A stretch of 64,000 nt of DNA, from the NCBI GenBank assembly GCA_963920765.1, contig OY987250.1, positions 124,001-188,000 on the forward strand, in the 5' to 3' direction. The DNA comes from Ulota crispa. Taxonomy: Eukaryota > Streptophyta > Bryopsida > Orthotrichales > Orthotrichaceae. Below the pieces are notes generated by a model. The model made no database searches. It had not been told where the DNA came from and worked only from the letters and a program-made list of their open reading frames with translations. The position numbers and the translations under genes are program-made. Positions 1 through 13,331 of the stretch are shown here, one piece after another; positions within the stretch are counted from its first letter, which is position 1, and every line of letters begins with the position of its first letter.

Positions 1-3000
1 AGTCTCAACTAAAATACCACAACTTCCGACCGCAGGAGCACCATCAGTTTGTTCTAGGTCTGTGAACGTTTTGTCTTCTTCAGATCCTAATAGAAAACTA
101 TCTACAGCTGCTTGATGCTGCATAGATTGCAAGAGCTCGCAATTGGAATCCATTTCATCATGATTAAGTTTCTTATTTGTGGTCTTCTTATCTGCTTCAA
201 GTAATCTTCCTGCGCTCAATTTTCCTTGGTTTTCACAACGACCAGTGTTACCCCAGGATGGCGCTGCAGAAACAAAAAGAACGGTGATAAGCACTATTGT
301 CCTGATATAATGGCTAGAACTACGTTATGCATTCCGAAAACATAGATATCAGCAGAGAAAATTCATGACATGAAAGGAGCTGGCTTCCAATATGACATAA
401 CCGAAAATCTTACAATCACTACTAGAACAGCATGTACCATCATTAAAACCTGTTCCCACTCCAACGCCGCATCCCCTTACAGCACGGCCTGGACTTGTCC
501 CCACCCGATGATCTCCTCGGAACCCTAGAGGATATCCGCCCCTTATCCCTTTTCCAAACTTGCTTTTGACCTGTGGCTTCGCAAGAACCACTTTCACCTT
601 CAACTGCAAAATACGAAGCCAGTCATAGACGGAAGATCGATATATTAAGCGAAATTGAATTTCGACTAGAATGCAAAGATGACGTACCTTAACATCTTCA
701 TCGATCATTTCAGTGTTGTTTAAACCGTCAATACACGCCAATGCAGAATCACGTTTCACATAATTCACAAAGCCAAAGTCCTTCCGCTTGGCGGATAACA
801 TATTGCGGGCTAACACTATGCGCTCTATCTCGCCAAACTTGCCAAAACGCTCCCTGATTTTCTCTTCCTCCCATGTAGAAGGCATGCCATCCACAAATAC
901 GGATTTTACCTGTCACATATTATTTGACTTCAAAAAATACCTGAGAATATGAAATCTGCAGGGAACCCCATACTAGATGAAGGGTCGCCAATAGCAGGTA
1001 CAATAAAGATCATAAATGCATCATGCAAACCACTTACTTGAGACATCGTGTCTTCGTCAGGTTCGTAAAGAGGTTGAGCCCATCTCACTTTGGCTGAACG
1101 ATCAGTTCCAAAGATCGCATCCGGCTGCTGCAATTTTCGAAAAGCTTCCAAAGCATCCTTGTGCGTACCAAACTCAATAAAAGCAAATCCGCGGTTGACA
1201 CCCTCAGCCTGTACGTCGTCCATCAGTGTCAATTCCTCTATATTCTCGATATTAAAGCTCTTCAAGGTCTCCAATACCTGCAATCAAGATCCGCGCACCG
1301 TCAATGCTCACTTCAATCCATAAAAAATGTCCTGCAAAACCCCAGACATAAAGTTCTTGTCCAAGATTGACTTGTGGATGCACAGAAGCTACAATCCAAT
1401 AAAAACAGCAACGACAAATCACACAAACTCTTCTTTACACACAAGCCATGCATCGATGCTTGCACTCACCATCTCTTTTTTCCACAACTTATTGATATTA
1501 CCAAGGTGTAAAGTATCATTCTCCTCGCTAGGTTTAGCTGTGCATTCGCGTCCCCGAATCTGTACAAAAGAACGGATTCTATGCCATATTAGGACATGAC
1601 AACGAAAGAAGTTAAGCGTACTACTTATTCTACGTCACAATAGTCATATATTAAGCAGTTCACATGCATGTAAAACTCCTTTCGATCCTTCTAAGGGCTT
1701 CAGCATCTGACTTAATTAACAAGAGATCCATTCCAACAAAAAGAGCAGCAGCTGAAATTGAACTAAAAAGGACATAAGACCCAGCAGCATAAATATTTGC
1801 TTTAATAAGACAACCCTGGTATTATGTATATAGATGTCATTCTGGAGCCCAGCAGCTATCACTTAATTCATGTGACGATAAACCGACCTCAATAATTCCC
1901 AATTCTTCTGCAGCACGCCTAGCCATGGCAGCGGAGGCATAGCGAATAAATGCATAGCCTTTGTTTCTGCCAGTCTGAGGATTTCTCATCAGTCGAACCT
2001 GAACCACCTCCCCAGCTCTTTCAAACAAAGACTTCAACTCTTCATCTGTTGTATCCTTGTCAAGTCCACCGACATAAACCTCCAGTCTTTTATGCTTCCT
2101 TCTCTCTGACAACGGTAACGACTGTTGTGCATCAACATCGTATTCTGCCCCCTCCCCACACAACTCCTTCGAATCCTCAAAATTTCCATCTCTGTCTTCA
2201 GTTTGCTCGTGAGACTTCTTCTCTATCTCATCTGTCGTGTAAGTGACAAAGCCACAATTTAACCGAAAATAGGTTTCCTCGAGAACAAAGTATACCCATT
2301 AGACAATCCTTTGTCGCATAGAGGAACGTAAGTACTAGACCGACTTCAAAGTTCATTGACCAGAGCAAAAATACCTAGGCAAACCTAGCTTTGAATACCC
2401 AGTAGCAGATTAGCAGGGACAAAATAGAGGACGTGACATGCGCATAGATGAGAAGGATTTGAATATAGATTCAACATAATGCGCCCCTTATACCTTACAT
2501 ACTTCAAGCGCGTCAAAGCGAGGCTATAAACAATGACCACAAAATAAAAGTTCCTCTTTATAAGCCATGAGTGAGAAATCCACGATAAGGACTGCATTAC
2601 GGATAACACAGAGAAGACGACCAGTTTCGAGGAATGTCTAGAGGATCTTGAGGCATGCATTACCAGGCTTGCAGTTTTACAAAATGCACTCTAAGTTGGA
2701 TCGATCTTATAATAGGCGTTCATCTCAACTAGATGATAAGTGACTGTAACGTCCTCGCACACCCAGAAACATGTCCCTAAAAATCCAAAATGACTACAAC
2801 AGTTTTCTAACTTCTTTCAGAAAAAGAACATCATCTCAATGTGCAGTTTGTCCTTACCGAAGATGGTTAATACCGAAGTGCCCAAGCTAAACTAGAAGGC
2901 CACTTAGAAGTAATATTCAAATATAATAGTTTTCAAAACATATTTCTGTTGTTCAAAGACGTAATGCGAGATTTATTCGTTCTATCTCTACGTTGTGCTA

Positions 3001-4678
3001 CCTCCTTTGGAGCTTCCAAGAAGATTTACTTCCGACTAATATAGATGTGTAAGCGGCTACACTTGACCATTCGGGCACTTCCGACTTTAAAAAGTTAAAT
3101 GAATCTCAGATGCGCTGAAGAAGTAGCATCCTGAGAAGCTTGAAAAATTTCAGGCAGTATGCCTCGCTGACAACAGAGTAGAAAAAGGGATACCAAACAC
3201 CCGACCTTCCTTACGGTTCGTGCCGACAATTTCAAGATTAAAAAAAGCCATCAAGAAAATACAGGGAAAGGTCAAATTTAACAACAAAATACCAAGCGTA
3301 ACCCTCGAAGCTACAGAGAGAAACATAGAAAGAAGCACATACAACGTGAATTCGAGAGACTAAGGAAAATTGACCGAAAATTTTAAGTTCCTCGACACGA
3401 CCCTAAGGGACGCTTGAAGCATACCCCTCGTCTGGGATGTTGCTTGCCCTGGATGGCCATTATGAACAACAGGTTGAACGTTCGGTAATAGCACCAGATT
3501 AAAACCAACAGACGTCGCAAAACGTGCTTCTGAGCATATTGGGAGGAGCAGTACAGAATCATCATTGACATTAGGTCAAACAAGTCGCCATGGCTCTGCT
3601 CACCTGGTGTATCATCCATTCCCCATTCAATAGTTTTTCCAGCTTGGTTGCTGGTGTTTCCAGCATTCTCCGGCGGATCTTCGTTATCTTCGTCCAACCT
3701 GTCAACCGAAACATCGGCGTTCCTTCTCTCGTCTCCTATTTCCAGTTTCACAGATCCTAAATCCCCAGTAATGTGTTCTTCTTTCTGTTCATCGGCTCCA
3801 AAATCCAATTCTACAGCGCCTACTTTCAACTTCTTCGCCACGGCAACCTCAACGTGAGAAGTGATTGTAGAAATAGCCTCCACAACTGCAGGCCCTTGCA
3901 ATGGAATTTCGACAACAGTCCCCATGCGCGCTGCTGAAGGAGACTGCGATCCAATAGATGCATTGTGCACCACTTCTGCTTCCTCCTTGTTCATAGTTCC
4001 AAGCGCGGCACTCTCAATAACTTTCTGTTTGAGAGGCTCATCTTTCACAATGTTCTGTGATAACAAAAGAGGAATTTTCTCTTGAGAGGTAACAAAAGAG
4101 GTTTCAATTATCGAGAGGTCCACATAGGACAGAGCTTCAACCGCTTCCTGTGAAACATCAACTTCAAACTCTGCGGTTTCTACTACTCCAACATCTTGTG
4201 GCATTTTCTCGTGCCCATTTGCAGGAGCACTCATCCCTGTCTCAGCTGGTGCCTCCTCCACTTCCTCGAGCCCTGCCTCAGAGAATTCCGTAATTGCTCC
4301 AGCACCATTGCCTGTAAGAAGAGTACCAGCAGCGTCACCCAATCCTACAAGTTCTCCACCTCGCGGCTCCTCTTTAGACCTCTCCTCAGAAACGAAATAT
4401 CTCTCACTAATCACTTCTAAACTTGGCTCCAGTTCAATAACCGTCCCGTCCACCGCTTCAGTTGTCTCCATTACAACCAAAGTTTTGGTCTCGGTAACGG
4501 GCACAAGATTGGAAGGGCCATTGGCTCCCACAGGGGCAGAAAGTGGTGAGTCTTGGTCTGGCGCTTGTTCTTGCGCTACAAGCTCTGCTTCAGCTGCAGC
4601 AGCTCCAAATAGCACAGCTCCCCGTCCACGACCTCTGCCCCGAAACCTACCTCGTCCTCTGCCTGGACTTCGCCCCAT
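1..4678 (-). CDS. hnRNP Q/LIF2-like RNA-binding protein with three RRM domains (3' end beyond window)
   Basis: I assembled seven exons from GT-AG junctions with consistent phase: 4678-3604, 2231-1888, 1559-1470, 1277-1038, 909-688, 603-438 and 263 to the window edge, giving 800 codons before the edge. The first exon encodes an RG-rich start (repeats of GRGR, residues about 4-20) and a long acidic, low-complexity region to about residue 358. RRM1 is about 409-480 (RNP2 VYVGGL, RNP1 KGYAFIRY), RRM2 about 488-565 (LHLGNI, RGFAFIEF) and RRM3 about 586-662 (VFVDGM, KDFGFVNY), followed by a G/R-rich tail. Spacing and linker residues (WAQPLYEPDEDTM between RRM2 and RRM3) match the plant LIF2/hnRNP Q-like (SYNCRIP-type) family, nuclear proteins that bind RNA and, in Arabidopsis, partner LHP1. 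Exon 3 (30 codons) supplies the first half of RRM2. The junction of exons 1 and 2 restores a GAT codon. The last exon remains open at base 1, so the C-terminus is missing. Confidence 0.88.
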
Positions 4679-5215
4679 CTCGCCGACCTCCGAAACGACC
4701 GTCCCCTGTGATCAGCGTCGACTGCAGATAGATTGCAAGCCTGCTCTTCAAAACCGAAGTATCACAGAGTCCCAAAAAGTATCAAAATCCCTTGCAAGTT
4801 TGAAAGAAACGAGAGAAAGGGGATTATTATTCTTTTTTTACTTGAAGAAAATAAAACAGCTCACCCAAACAACCGGCAATGATGCGAATAGCGCACCTGA
4901 GGATCGCCCTTAGTGAGTCATCAGAAACAAAAGCTACGACTCCTTTGGAACCAGAGATGAGCGAAGAGACAGACGCTGCGAATGTTAAAAGGATGCCATG
5001 ACAACGGGGTACCGCCCCAAGATTGAATGCAGAAAGACACTTGCGAGGATCTAGCCTACGCGGAACAAAGAAAAAGGGTGATGAAGGAGCAAACCAACGT
5101 CCCCGTCGTGATCAGAAATGCTGTGCTATACTGGAATCATACACCGAGCGAGTATCAACGAAGTGCACTGCCGTGAAGGAGAAGAAAAAGCGCTAGGGTT
5201 TGACGTTGCTCACTC
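4679..5215 (-). promoter_or_regulatory. 5' UTR and promoter region of the LIF2-like gene
   Basis: Mixed-composition sequence lies upstream of the start codon at 4678-4676. It is less AT-rich than the spacer beyond 5300 and has no convincing open frame on the minus strand. The start is the first ATG of the RG-rich frame. I could not assign a TATA box or transcription start. Placement is by position only. Confidence 0.4.
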
Positions 5216-7440
5216 CTCAACGCAGAAACGGAGGTGCTGAGCAATGCGCGAAATACGATGACGAACGTCTTCCTAACGGGGTTGCCATCGTTAGGGCATC
5301 TCCACCGAACTCCATGACCAGGTCCCCATATATGAGCTTTTTCATTTGTGTATAATTAGGAATTGTTTCTAAGTTACTAAATTTTGCCTTCTTTTTAAAA
5401 CACAAATTTGATTTTTTACATCATCGCCACAACTTTTACAAAGTTTATATTTGATGGCATTGCACCTTTTTAGAAGGTGGTGCATATAATATTTAGTTAC
5501 TTAAGCACAAGATGATTCCACCTAGCACATCAGCAATATTAGAAGATAACTATTGTGCAAAAGAATTATAGTTTTGAGTATTTCTGATGAATTTTAAAAT
5601 TGAAATGTTTTATTTGTTTTCTAAATTAGTACATTTCTTAGATAAAATTATCACAAACACTCATAATACATTACTTTGTTGTAAATAAGATTATTCTATA
5701 TCACAATATGTCAAGTTTTTAGATATTCTACAAATTGCCTATTGTTGCAATCACAAAAAATTCATTTTTATTTCCTTATTTTTTGCTTTAGATATTTTAT
5801 GTCATTTTGCATATTATGTCATATTTAAAGTGTTGTAATTGAAAAAAAGAGATTAAATTTTCTTAATTCTCATGCATCACATGATTTCACAAAATTGAAG
5901 AGCTTTTGTGATTCTTCTTATTAAATTTAACGTAAAAATTATTCTACTTGTTAAAAATGAGCACAATAATATTATGGATGATGAATTCAAAGTTGCCTAA
6001 AAACAATGTCTTGAAAACAACCTCAAAAAAGATGAGGAACAAATGATTATACTCAAATGATATAGATAACCAATACAGGTCAAAGAGTTATTAAAAATAG
6101 TCTATGGTCCAAATGCTACTGTTTTTTATATTCATTTGTTTATTTTTAGTTACTCACTTACACATTTGCATCATTCAAAATTTCAAAGTTATTATGTATT
6201 GCCTTTCATTCATGTAGTTTTTTTTGTTTTCAAATTCTAATAATGATTACCTCTTTCTTTAATCACCTTGGTTACAATTTGAATAAAAATCATGAGTTTA
6301 GAAGCATCCAATCCAATTATTGAGTATAACCATACACAAGATTCAACTATTATGTTCTATCAATCTCTTGCCACACACGTGATAATCACCTTTTAAATAT
6401 TTCTAAAATCAATTTTGCAAAATGACCTTTAAGGATTTAGCTTAATCTTTTCAAGTTAAGACAAGAGAGAAATTCATCAACATTTGGTTTTCTAAAGTTC
6501 CACCAAATCATTCTACATCCATAGTATCTCTACTTTACCTTTCATATGGTTTGCTTCCTTGCAACTCCTTAGCATGAAAACATACATTGGCTTTGAACTA
6601 CTACCTAATACATGTATCTTGTTATTTTGTAAATTGTTGCCTCCATTTTTTATTGATTGTATTGTTAGAAATTCAACTTGCCTAAACACAACAAGAATCT
6701 TGATTGCATCAAATATTTCACTTGAAGTTTGTCATGACAACCTTCTAGCAGCTCTTAACTTGCAAATTGAACAAAAGCATTATTATTAATTAACATTTGA
6801 CTTTGAATGAAATGTCAAATTTTTCTAAGTTGTTTTCACATTGATTTTATTATGCAAAAAGTGTATTAATAGAGCCAAACTTGATATTTCCGCATTTAGA
6901 CTTATGACTATGCACTTTATTGGCATACTATACAAAAGAAAAAAAAAGGCATTTTCAAAGAATTTTTGACGCTAATTGTGCCCCTCAAAAGGAAAAATGC
7001 ATTTAGGTGAAGGAACAACTATAATTACAAAAAAAACCTATTATTTCTAAACCTTGCAATTGCAAATGAAAAACAATTTTGATGCAAAGTATACTTGCCA
7101 AGCTAGTGCCTCATTGAAGAAGTGTTTGAATTTGCAATTTTACACAACTATAAATTGTACCTAGCATCAGCTAAGATAATTTCTAGTTACAAGTAAAGAA
7201 TCTTGTTTCTTAGAAATAACAAACTAGGTAATTAGTATTCAATTTGACATGAGATTGTTTATACTTTGGTGCTTTAGTGAAGATTAAGTCAACTTAAATT
7301 CATCATACATTATTTTGAAATTTCACCATATTTTAAAATGTGCACAAAGTGTACTTTAGCAAATATAGAAGCAACCCACTATGACAAATGCATCCTATAT
7401 ATTGAACATTCACGCACATGCATACATACATGTGTATGCA
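5216..7440. other. AT-rich intergenic spacer, no gene seen
   Basis: Both strands contain only short open frames of low complexity with no family resemblance. Base composition falls sharply compared with the gene to the left. Nothing beyond homopolymer runs is visible. An alternating purine-pyrimidine stretch (ACATGTGTATGCACATG type) sits at about 7415-7480. Confidence 0.6.
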
Positions 7441-8940
7441 CATGTGTGCACATACATGTGTATATATATTCATATTATAAAATGTGGATTATCTCATGAT
7501 ATAATGACTTGCCATGACAAAATTCTCTATTAACATAGCAACTTCTAATAAAGGGGCAAAAGGGAGGAAGGGTATCCAAAGGATGGGTGAAATGTCACAA
7601 AAGGAGAGAAAAAGGCACCCAAATGGATGGTGAAATGTAATTGAAGTATTTCAAAAACTACATTTTAAAAGCATTGAATGGCTATGTGTCATTTTAAACT
7701 TGAAATTCATAAAATTCTTCAAAAACATTTTTGAAGTTCTCTATTATAAAATCTTGGGTGTCAAGCATTAAGGTATGTACACCCATAAGCATCAAACTAA
7801 GGGTTTTGAACATGATGAATATCAATAAACAACTAGTAAATTATAGAATCCTATTAGGAACAAAAAAATAATGAGTTTGCACTTTTGAATGTATTATTTG
7901 GATACTGTGAGAATAAGTTGTGAATTTTTAAAGAGCAAACTACCATTGCACCCATAACCACTATTGAGATTTCATGTTAACATGTTGTACATCCTTATCG
8001 TTACATCTATTCACTTCCACAGATTTTCCAAGATTTCAGAGGTGATGGTTATGGGGACACTGACGCTTATGGGTGTACATACCTTAGGTGTATCTTTGTC
8101 CCTCATATTTTGAAATTCAATACAAGGGAAAGAGAGAAAAAGACACTAAAAGCAATTTGGGGAAGGGAGGAAAAGGGAGCTTGAGAAAGGGAGCTAGGGA
8201 AACAGAGAGTTTACATGAAAAGTCGCACGCAGCGTATCAAGTGCAACACATACTTATATCTTAAAAAAGGGTTGTTTATCTCATGGTATAATTATTTAAC
8301 AAGAATTGTCCATCTTGTGATATAATTTTCTATTTGAATCACAAATTCTATTAGGGAAGGGAGAGGGGAGAGGAAAAAGCATCAAAAGGGAGGATGAAAA
8401 TCCATTGGATTTTTTTCTAAACTCTCATTCATACAAGTCAGAAACTCTTTCTTATGAACTAGAGGGTGTCATGCATTAAGTGTCATTTTGTCACTCAAAT
8501 TTCACAATTCAAAAGAGGAGGAGGGAGACCCAAAGGCATGGATGGAAAATTGAGTAGGAGAAGGAAAGGAAATTGTAGGAAAGGGAGGGTAAAAAGTTAC
8601 TTGAAAAGAGAGATATGAAGTACATGCAAGGCATACTAGTATATTAAGAAGAGTAATTTGTTTGTCACATGATATAATCCTTTTTTAAAATCACAACTTG
8701 TATTAGAAAGAGGGGTAGCAAAAGAAAAAGGCACCCAAACAAAGGTAGAAAAGTCATGGCATTTTCTTTCAAAATTCTCTTTTATAAGTTTGAAAAAAAA
8801 TCTTACAAAAGAATTTTATGTCAAAAATTGGTTGTTTACCCATCACCCAAACATAGAAACTCAAAAGGCACACAAAGAAAAATACCCATGGAATGAAAGG
8901 GTGAAAACTTACTTCAAAAGTTATAAAAAATTAAGATTTG
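7441..8940. repeat. Three diverged tandem units of a 0.3-0.4 kb repeat
   Basis: Three units start near 7470, 8243 and 8635. Each begins with a segment like TATCTCATGATATAATGACT, then CAACTTCTAATA/AAATTCTATTAG, a purine-rich block (AAAGGGAGGAAGGG), a GGCACCCAAA-type stretch and a TTTCAAAATTCTCTTTTATAA-like end. Unit 1 is lengthened by a MITE at 7771-8084. A further copy in reverse orientation lies at about 27,390-27,910, so this is a dispersed family. No coding capacity is seen. Confidence 0.6.
7769..8086. mobile_element. MITE family A, copy 1 (TA target duplication)
   Basis: The element spans 7771-8084 and is bounded by TA dinucleotides at 7769-7770 and 8085-8086. Terminal inverted repeats are AGGTATGTACACCCATAAGC and its complement, perfect over 20 bp. 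The 314-bp interior has no coding frame and is about 80 percent alike by eye to copy 2 at 59,481-59,796. A paralogous empty site (GTCATGCATTAAGTGTCATT, near 8467) lies 0.7 kb downstream in the next unit of the host repeat. The TA duplication points to a Tc1/mariner-class non-autonomous element. Confidence 0.85.
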
Positions 8941-8954
8941 ATCATGGTTTTCTT

Positions 8955-8962
8955 GTATAATA

Positions 8963-9016
<54 letters not shown>

Positions 9017-9036
9017 TATGTTCATATATATGTATA
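8955..9036. repeat. (TA)n microsatellite, left array
   Basis: Almost pure TA dinucleotide run with a few GTA and CATA interruptions. It directly abuts the MITE beginning at 9037. Confidence 0.9.
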
Positions 9037-9419
9037 GGGAATTGCTAATGCATTATCCTAAATTGCTAACGAGACACCCCTTGTGAGCATGAAACAAGAT
9101 TTTTAATGCTGATTATTTTAATTTGAATCAAAAGATTTGTTTCACCTATATCATTCTAAGGCTATACCAAAAGGAAAGGTGTGATTAAATTTGGAACTAA
9201 AAATACATGACTATTCAAAAACACATCAAAAATTAGTATTGATGCAGTAACATTTCAACAAAATTTGTATTTGACATGCTCTCCTTTAAAGAGGTGGTAA
9301 TGCTATGATTGAATGGATAATAGACCACTTGAATAAATCCAAAATGCTACTAAACTATCAAATTTCATGCTCATAGGGGTGTCTCATTAACAATATAGGG
9401 TGTTGCGTTAGCAATTCTC
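9037..9419. mobile_element. MITE inside a TA microsatellite
   Basis: The left end reads GGGAATTGCTAATGCA and the right end, reversed, GAGAATTGCTAACGCA. Similarity continues inward for about 60 bp through GAGACACCCC and TGAGCATGAAA, giving a 383-bp element with imperfect long terminal inverted repeats. (TA)n arrays lie on both sides, as if the element had inserted into one array. A target duplication cannot be read in the dinucleotide repeat. No coding sequence. Confidence 0.75.
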
Positions 9420-9427
9420 TCAACATA

Positions 9428-9429
<2 letters not shown>

Positions 9430-9465
<36 letters not shown>

Positions 9466-9485
9466 CATACACATGTGTATATATA
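9430..9485. repeat. (AT)n microsatellite, right array
   Basis: AT dinucleotide run followed by ACATAC-type repeats. It flanks the right end of the MITE at 9037-9419 and may be the other half of a single split array. Confidence 0.85.
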
Positions 9486-12400
9486 CATACATGTGTCTTG
9501 TAAATATATAGACATGCACATGCACTGACATTGTACACACAAGTATATCTTTTGTAAGAAAATTGGCATCATTAAGAATTTTGTCCATAAACATACCACA
9601 TTCAAAATATTTTATTATTGATTATTTACAATCCTCAACAAACTTGTACGTGATTTTGATGCACCCAATTCTAACAATTGTTTGTTGTGTATTATACAAG
9701 ATTGCAAATGTTATTCCTTGCCTCCTTTTAAAAGTATTGGTGTTTCTCAAAGCTCTTCAAAAGGAAAAATTCACATCCTCTTATGATTTTAAGTGTGCAC
9801 TTTGTTTATTTTTTTCTATAAGAAACATGGAAATGAATTCTCTATCAACTGCATTTGCATTTATGGCACAAGAAAACAAAAATCTATATCTAGATGTTGA
9901 TATGCAATGCTTGGCTTTTTAGAAGGGTCACATAAACAATATTCCAAGAAGTGGGGATCTTTTAGCTTGATGTTTGACATGGAAATTTTTGAACACAATG
10001 TCACTCAATCATCATTCAAAACACTTTTGGCAATGTAATAAGAGCAAACAAAATTTGGCTAAACAAACATCATCAAGAAACAACAATATTTGACATGTTG
10101 AGCTCTTTTGTAGGTGAAAAATGATTGGATTTGAAAACTTGGAGCTTGGAAATATGCATGCTATGTACATGGTGTTTTGATAGAGGTTGCTCAATTGGCT
10201 TCTAAATAGAATTGTTGTTTTGCGTAATTAAAAAAGGCAATAGAATGTTTCCATTTTCATTGTTGTTCAAGCTTGTTGTCTTTGCGTTGATTTATTTATC
10301 ATTACATATTATATAATTTCCTTGATCTTTGGTGTCCTATTTTGTGAATTCCTCAAATAGTCCATGTTCTTTTATAGTCTATTCATGTTCTTCAATTGTT
10401 GTACTTCACTAGTGCTTGTATTTCCTCCATGCTCCATCGTACTCCACTTATACTTGTTCTTCCTCCATGCTCCTTGTTCCTTCATGTTGCTTTGTACCCC
10501 TCACTCCTTTGTGCTCTTTGTTGCTCATTTGTGCCCATTTGTGAGGTTTGTCTTTGTTGTGCACTCCTTGTACATTATGCTTCTATGTTTGTACTTGACA
10601 TCCCTGTTGTTTTTGGTTCATTGAGCATTATATACCTAGGAGTTTTGAAATAATTTAATGGATAGAAGTATACCAACCATTTTTAATCCATGTGGAAAAT
10701 GTTATTCATTTAAAAAAATGCTATTTTGCACTTTTTATGAACTTGAAATTACACTACATTTGTTTCCCATCATAAAGTTTCTTTGCTATGCTTGAAATGA
10801 GTTCAAAAATCAAATGATGCTTCATTACAAAAAGCACTTCCTTATCATGCATAGATTTTTAAAATGCTTTCAACAAACTAAGTTGAAATCAAAAGATTTT
10901 TCCTTGAATTTGATTGGGTTTCATGTGTTGTGTTTTCAATTTTCTTTTCTTTTCTTATCAAGAGTAGTTTTTTTTTGTAAAAAACAAGCTTAGATACTAA
11001 TGCAAGTCAATACACTTGCTTACAATAAATTAGCTAATAGCTACTTCAAGAAGTTGTTGATATTTGTTTGACAACAAACTTATTGTGCACCATCTAAGAT
11101 TTGCAATATGCACTGTGATTTTTTTGTGTACCCAATTTCACCCAAAAAATGTTGTACTTCTAATTGAACAACAAAAAATGAATGCCTAGTCTCAAACAAA
11201 AAATGGTACTTATTTTTGTGTGTTACTTCCTCACACATGGTGAGTATTTATGTATCATAGCAATCTTCCTACAATATTACCTTATAGATTTAGAACCCAA
11301 TTGAATAACACGTATGTGGTGTACTAACTTGTTTGGTGCGTTACCTTACACATTGAAATTCCTATAGAAGTGTGATGTGTCCTAACATATTTCTTAGTGT
11401 ACCACCTTGCTCAATATACAACAATTGTGTATGAGATCTATTTTTAAAAACTACTTCAAAGGAATTTCAGTACTTTGTTATCACTCTTATCAAATCCCAC
11501 AAATATTATTAATTTATTAAAAATCAAATGTCTTATTCCAATTGAAAAATGGTAATATACCTTTAACGGTTAATACCTAAATAGTTGCATTACCTTCCTA
11601 AATTTATATTGGAGATGGGCCTCCAAACTACCTTTACTTTGCATTGCTATTCTAATACCTCATGACTCCACATCCTCTTACTACTCGTCCTAAGATGCCT
11701 TAAAGCTATCTAAGGCAATCTTAAGACACCATATGACCATGTTTAGCTGCATTAATTAGTGTAATGATTGTTCAACGACCTTGAACCTATCCAAGGACAT
11801 TGCTATTTATTATACTCTAGTGCAGATGCTCTAATTGATTTCAAAGTAAATAAAAATGAAAAAACAAAATGTAAAACCAAAAATCATAAAAAACTACATC
11901 ATCAATTCTAGAAAATGGTCATTTATAGTTTCAAACAAAGTTTGTAATGTTGTTGAACATGGGTTATGGTTTGGAAGGAGAAAAGGGTGCCTCAATACAA
12001 GTTTTGAACACCATTTTGGGTGCATTCAATTACGTGCTTTGAGTCATTGCAAATCACAATTCTTCTTGTAATATGTTCATCAATAGAGCTTTTCTACCAA
12101 ATATCTTTACAAGATACATTGATGTTTGAAAAATCTATGCCATGTAATTGAAAACCTTTATCTTTTTGGAAGATTTGAGAGATGCAAATTGAATTGAAAT
12201 ATTCAAAAAATGTGAAATGTGGATAATTACAAAACAAATCTTAGTTTGAATATGATTTTTGTTAGTTCAAATAATTTTGTTAGATTATTTTCCACCTAAT
12301 CTTTTATAAACTGAATATTCTACCATGAATTGTTGTAAGTGAATAAACTTGGAGCACAAAGTAGCCGTTACATTTTTATATCAAATTCATTGACTTCTTT

Positions 12401-13084
12401 GAAACGGGATTCAAGTGTGTTGGAAAGGATTAGACATGTTATTTACAAAATTTAAGCACTAGAGAAGCAAAATAAAGATATTCAACAACATACTACCCAA
12501 ATTATGAATGGCAGTAAAACATTGAAAACTTGAGGACAACTAAGAAAGGAAAATAATACAACATATAGGTCCAAGTGTTCAAAGTTGCCTTTCTTCTTTC
12601 ATAAACGTTGCAACTGTTGGATGGTAAGAGACGCTATTGGAGGTCAAAAGCTTGGGGAGTGCAGTCCTCGTTTTCTTTTGGTACACATGCAATCAAATGA
12701 AAAGTTATTTTAATTACCTTGGTCCTAAATTTTTGACATGGCTTGGAAATAAAGAAGCTACACTTTTATAGGCTTTGGATCTTTATAAGTAATGAAGGGT
12801 AGTGTTTATTAATCATTATTACCTATTTTTTAGCTCTACAATAGAGTTGTTAAAATAAGGAATAATAAACCAATACTTTTCTTAGCTATAGGCCTAGGTT
12901 TTATTTCATGGTTATTACTCTTGCATGTATCCAAAGCAAGATCCAATGCCCTGTGTTAAGCAGCTTCTTCATGTTTATTTATGGGCAATCAAGACATGCC
13001 ATGTGTTGTTCAAGCATGCGGTTTAGAGATTTAGTATTGGGGTAAGATGGGAAGCAATTGATGCAAGCTTTATTGTTCAAGGGT
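9486..13084. other. AT-rich spacer, no recognisable gene
   Basis: The longest open frame (9563-9922, plus, 119 codons) is leucine/isoleucine-rich with no motif, and I do not count it as a gene. 10,364-10,625 is a C/T-rich low-complexity stretch with degenerate repeats of CTTGTTCCTCCATGCTCC type. The rest shows no long-range structure on either strand. Confidence 0.55.
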
Positions 13085-13331
13085 TAAGGTTCCTAGAAGG
13101 CTCTAATTTGGTCCAAGGCTCTAATTTGATTCAGCTCTAGGAAGGGCTGACATGTTACTTCAAATATCTTTTACTGTCATTGATGAGTTAGGTTGGCTTA
13201 GCAAGTTAACCTAATCTGCTAAGCGCACCTAACTCATCAATGACAGTAATAGATATTTGAAGTAACATGTCAACCCTTCCTAGAGTTGAACTGAATTAGA
13301 GCCCTGGACCAAATTAGAGCGTCCTACCTTA
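13085..13331. mobile_element. Hairpin MITE, AGGTA-type ends, TA duplication
   Basis: Two arms of about 110 bp fold on each other. Left arm landmarks are GCTCTAATTTGGTCC, GACATGTTACTTCAAATATC and TGTCATTGATGAGTTAGGT, all repeated inverted on the right. The element is 13,087-13,329 (243 bp) with TA on both sides. The right end reversed reads AGGTAGGACGC, like the other AGGTA-type MITEs in the window. Almost all of it is stem, with no coding frame. Confidence 0.8.

Noticed and set aside
4308-4913. 201-codon plus-strand open frame over exon 1 of the LIF2-like gene
   Set aside because: It is the antisense shadow of the RG-rich and acidic coding exon. The minus-strand frame joins precisely to RRM exons.
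9358-9605. Minus-strand frames rich in YIYIY/MCMYVY
   Set aside because: Translation of the AT microsatellite and MITE end, not a protein.
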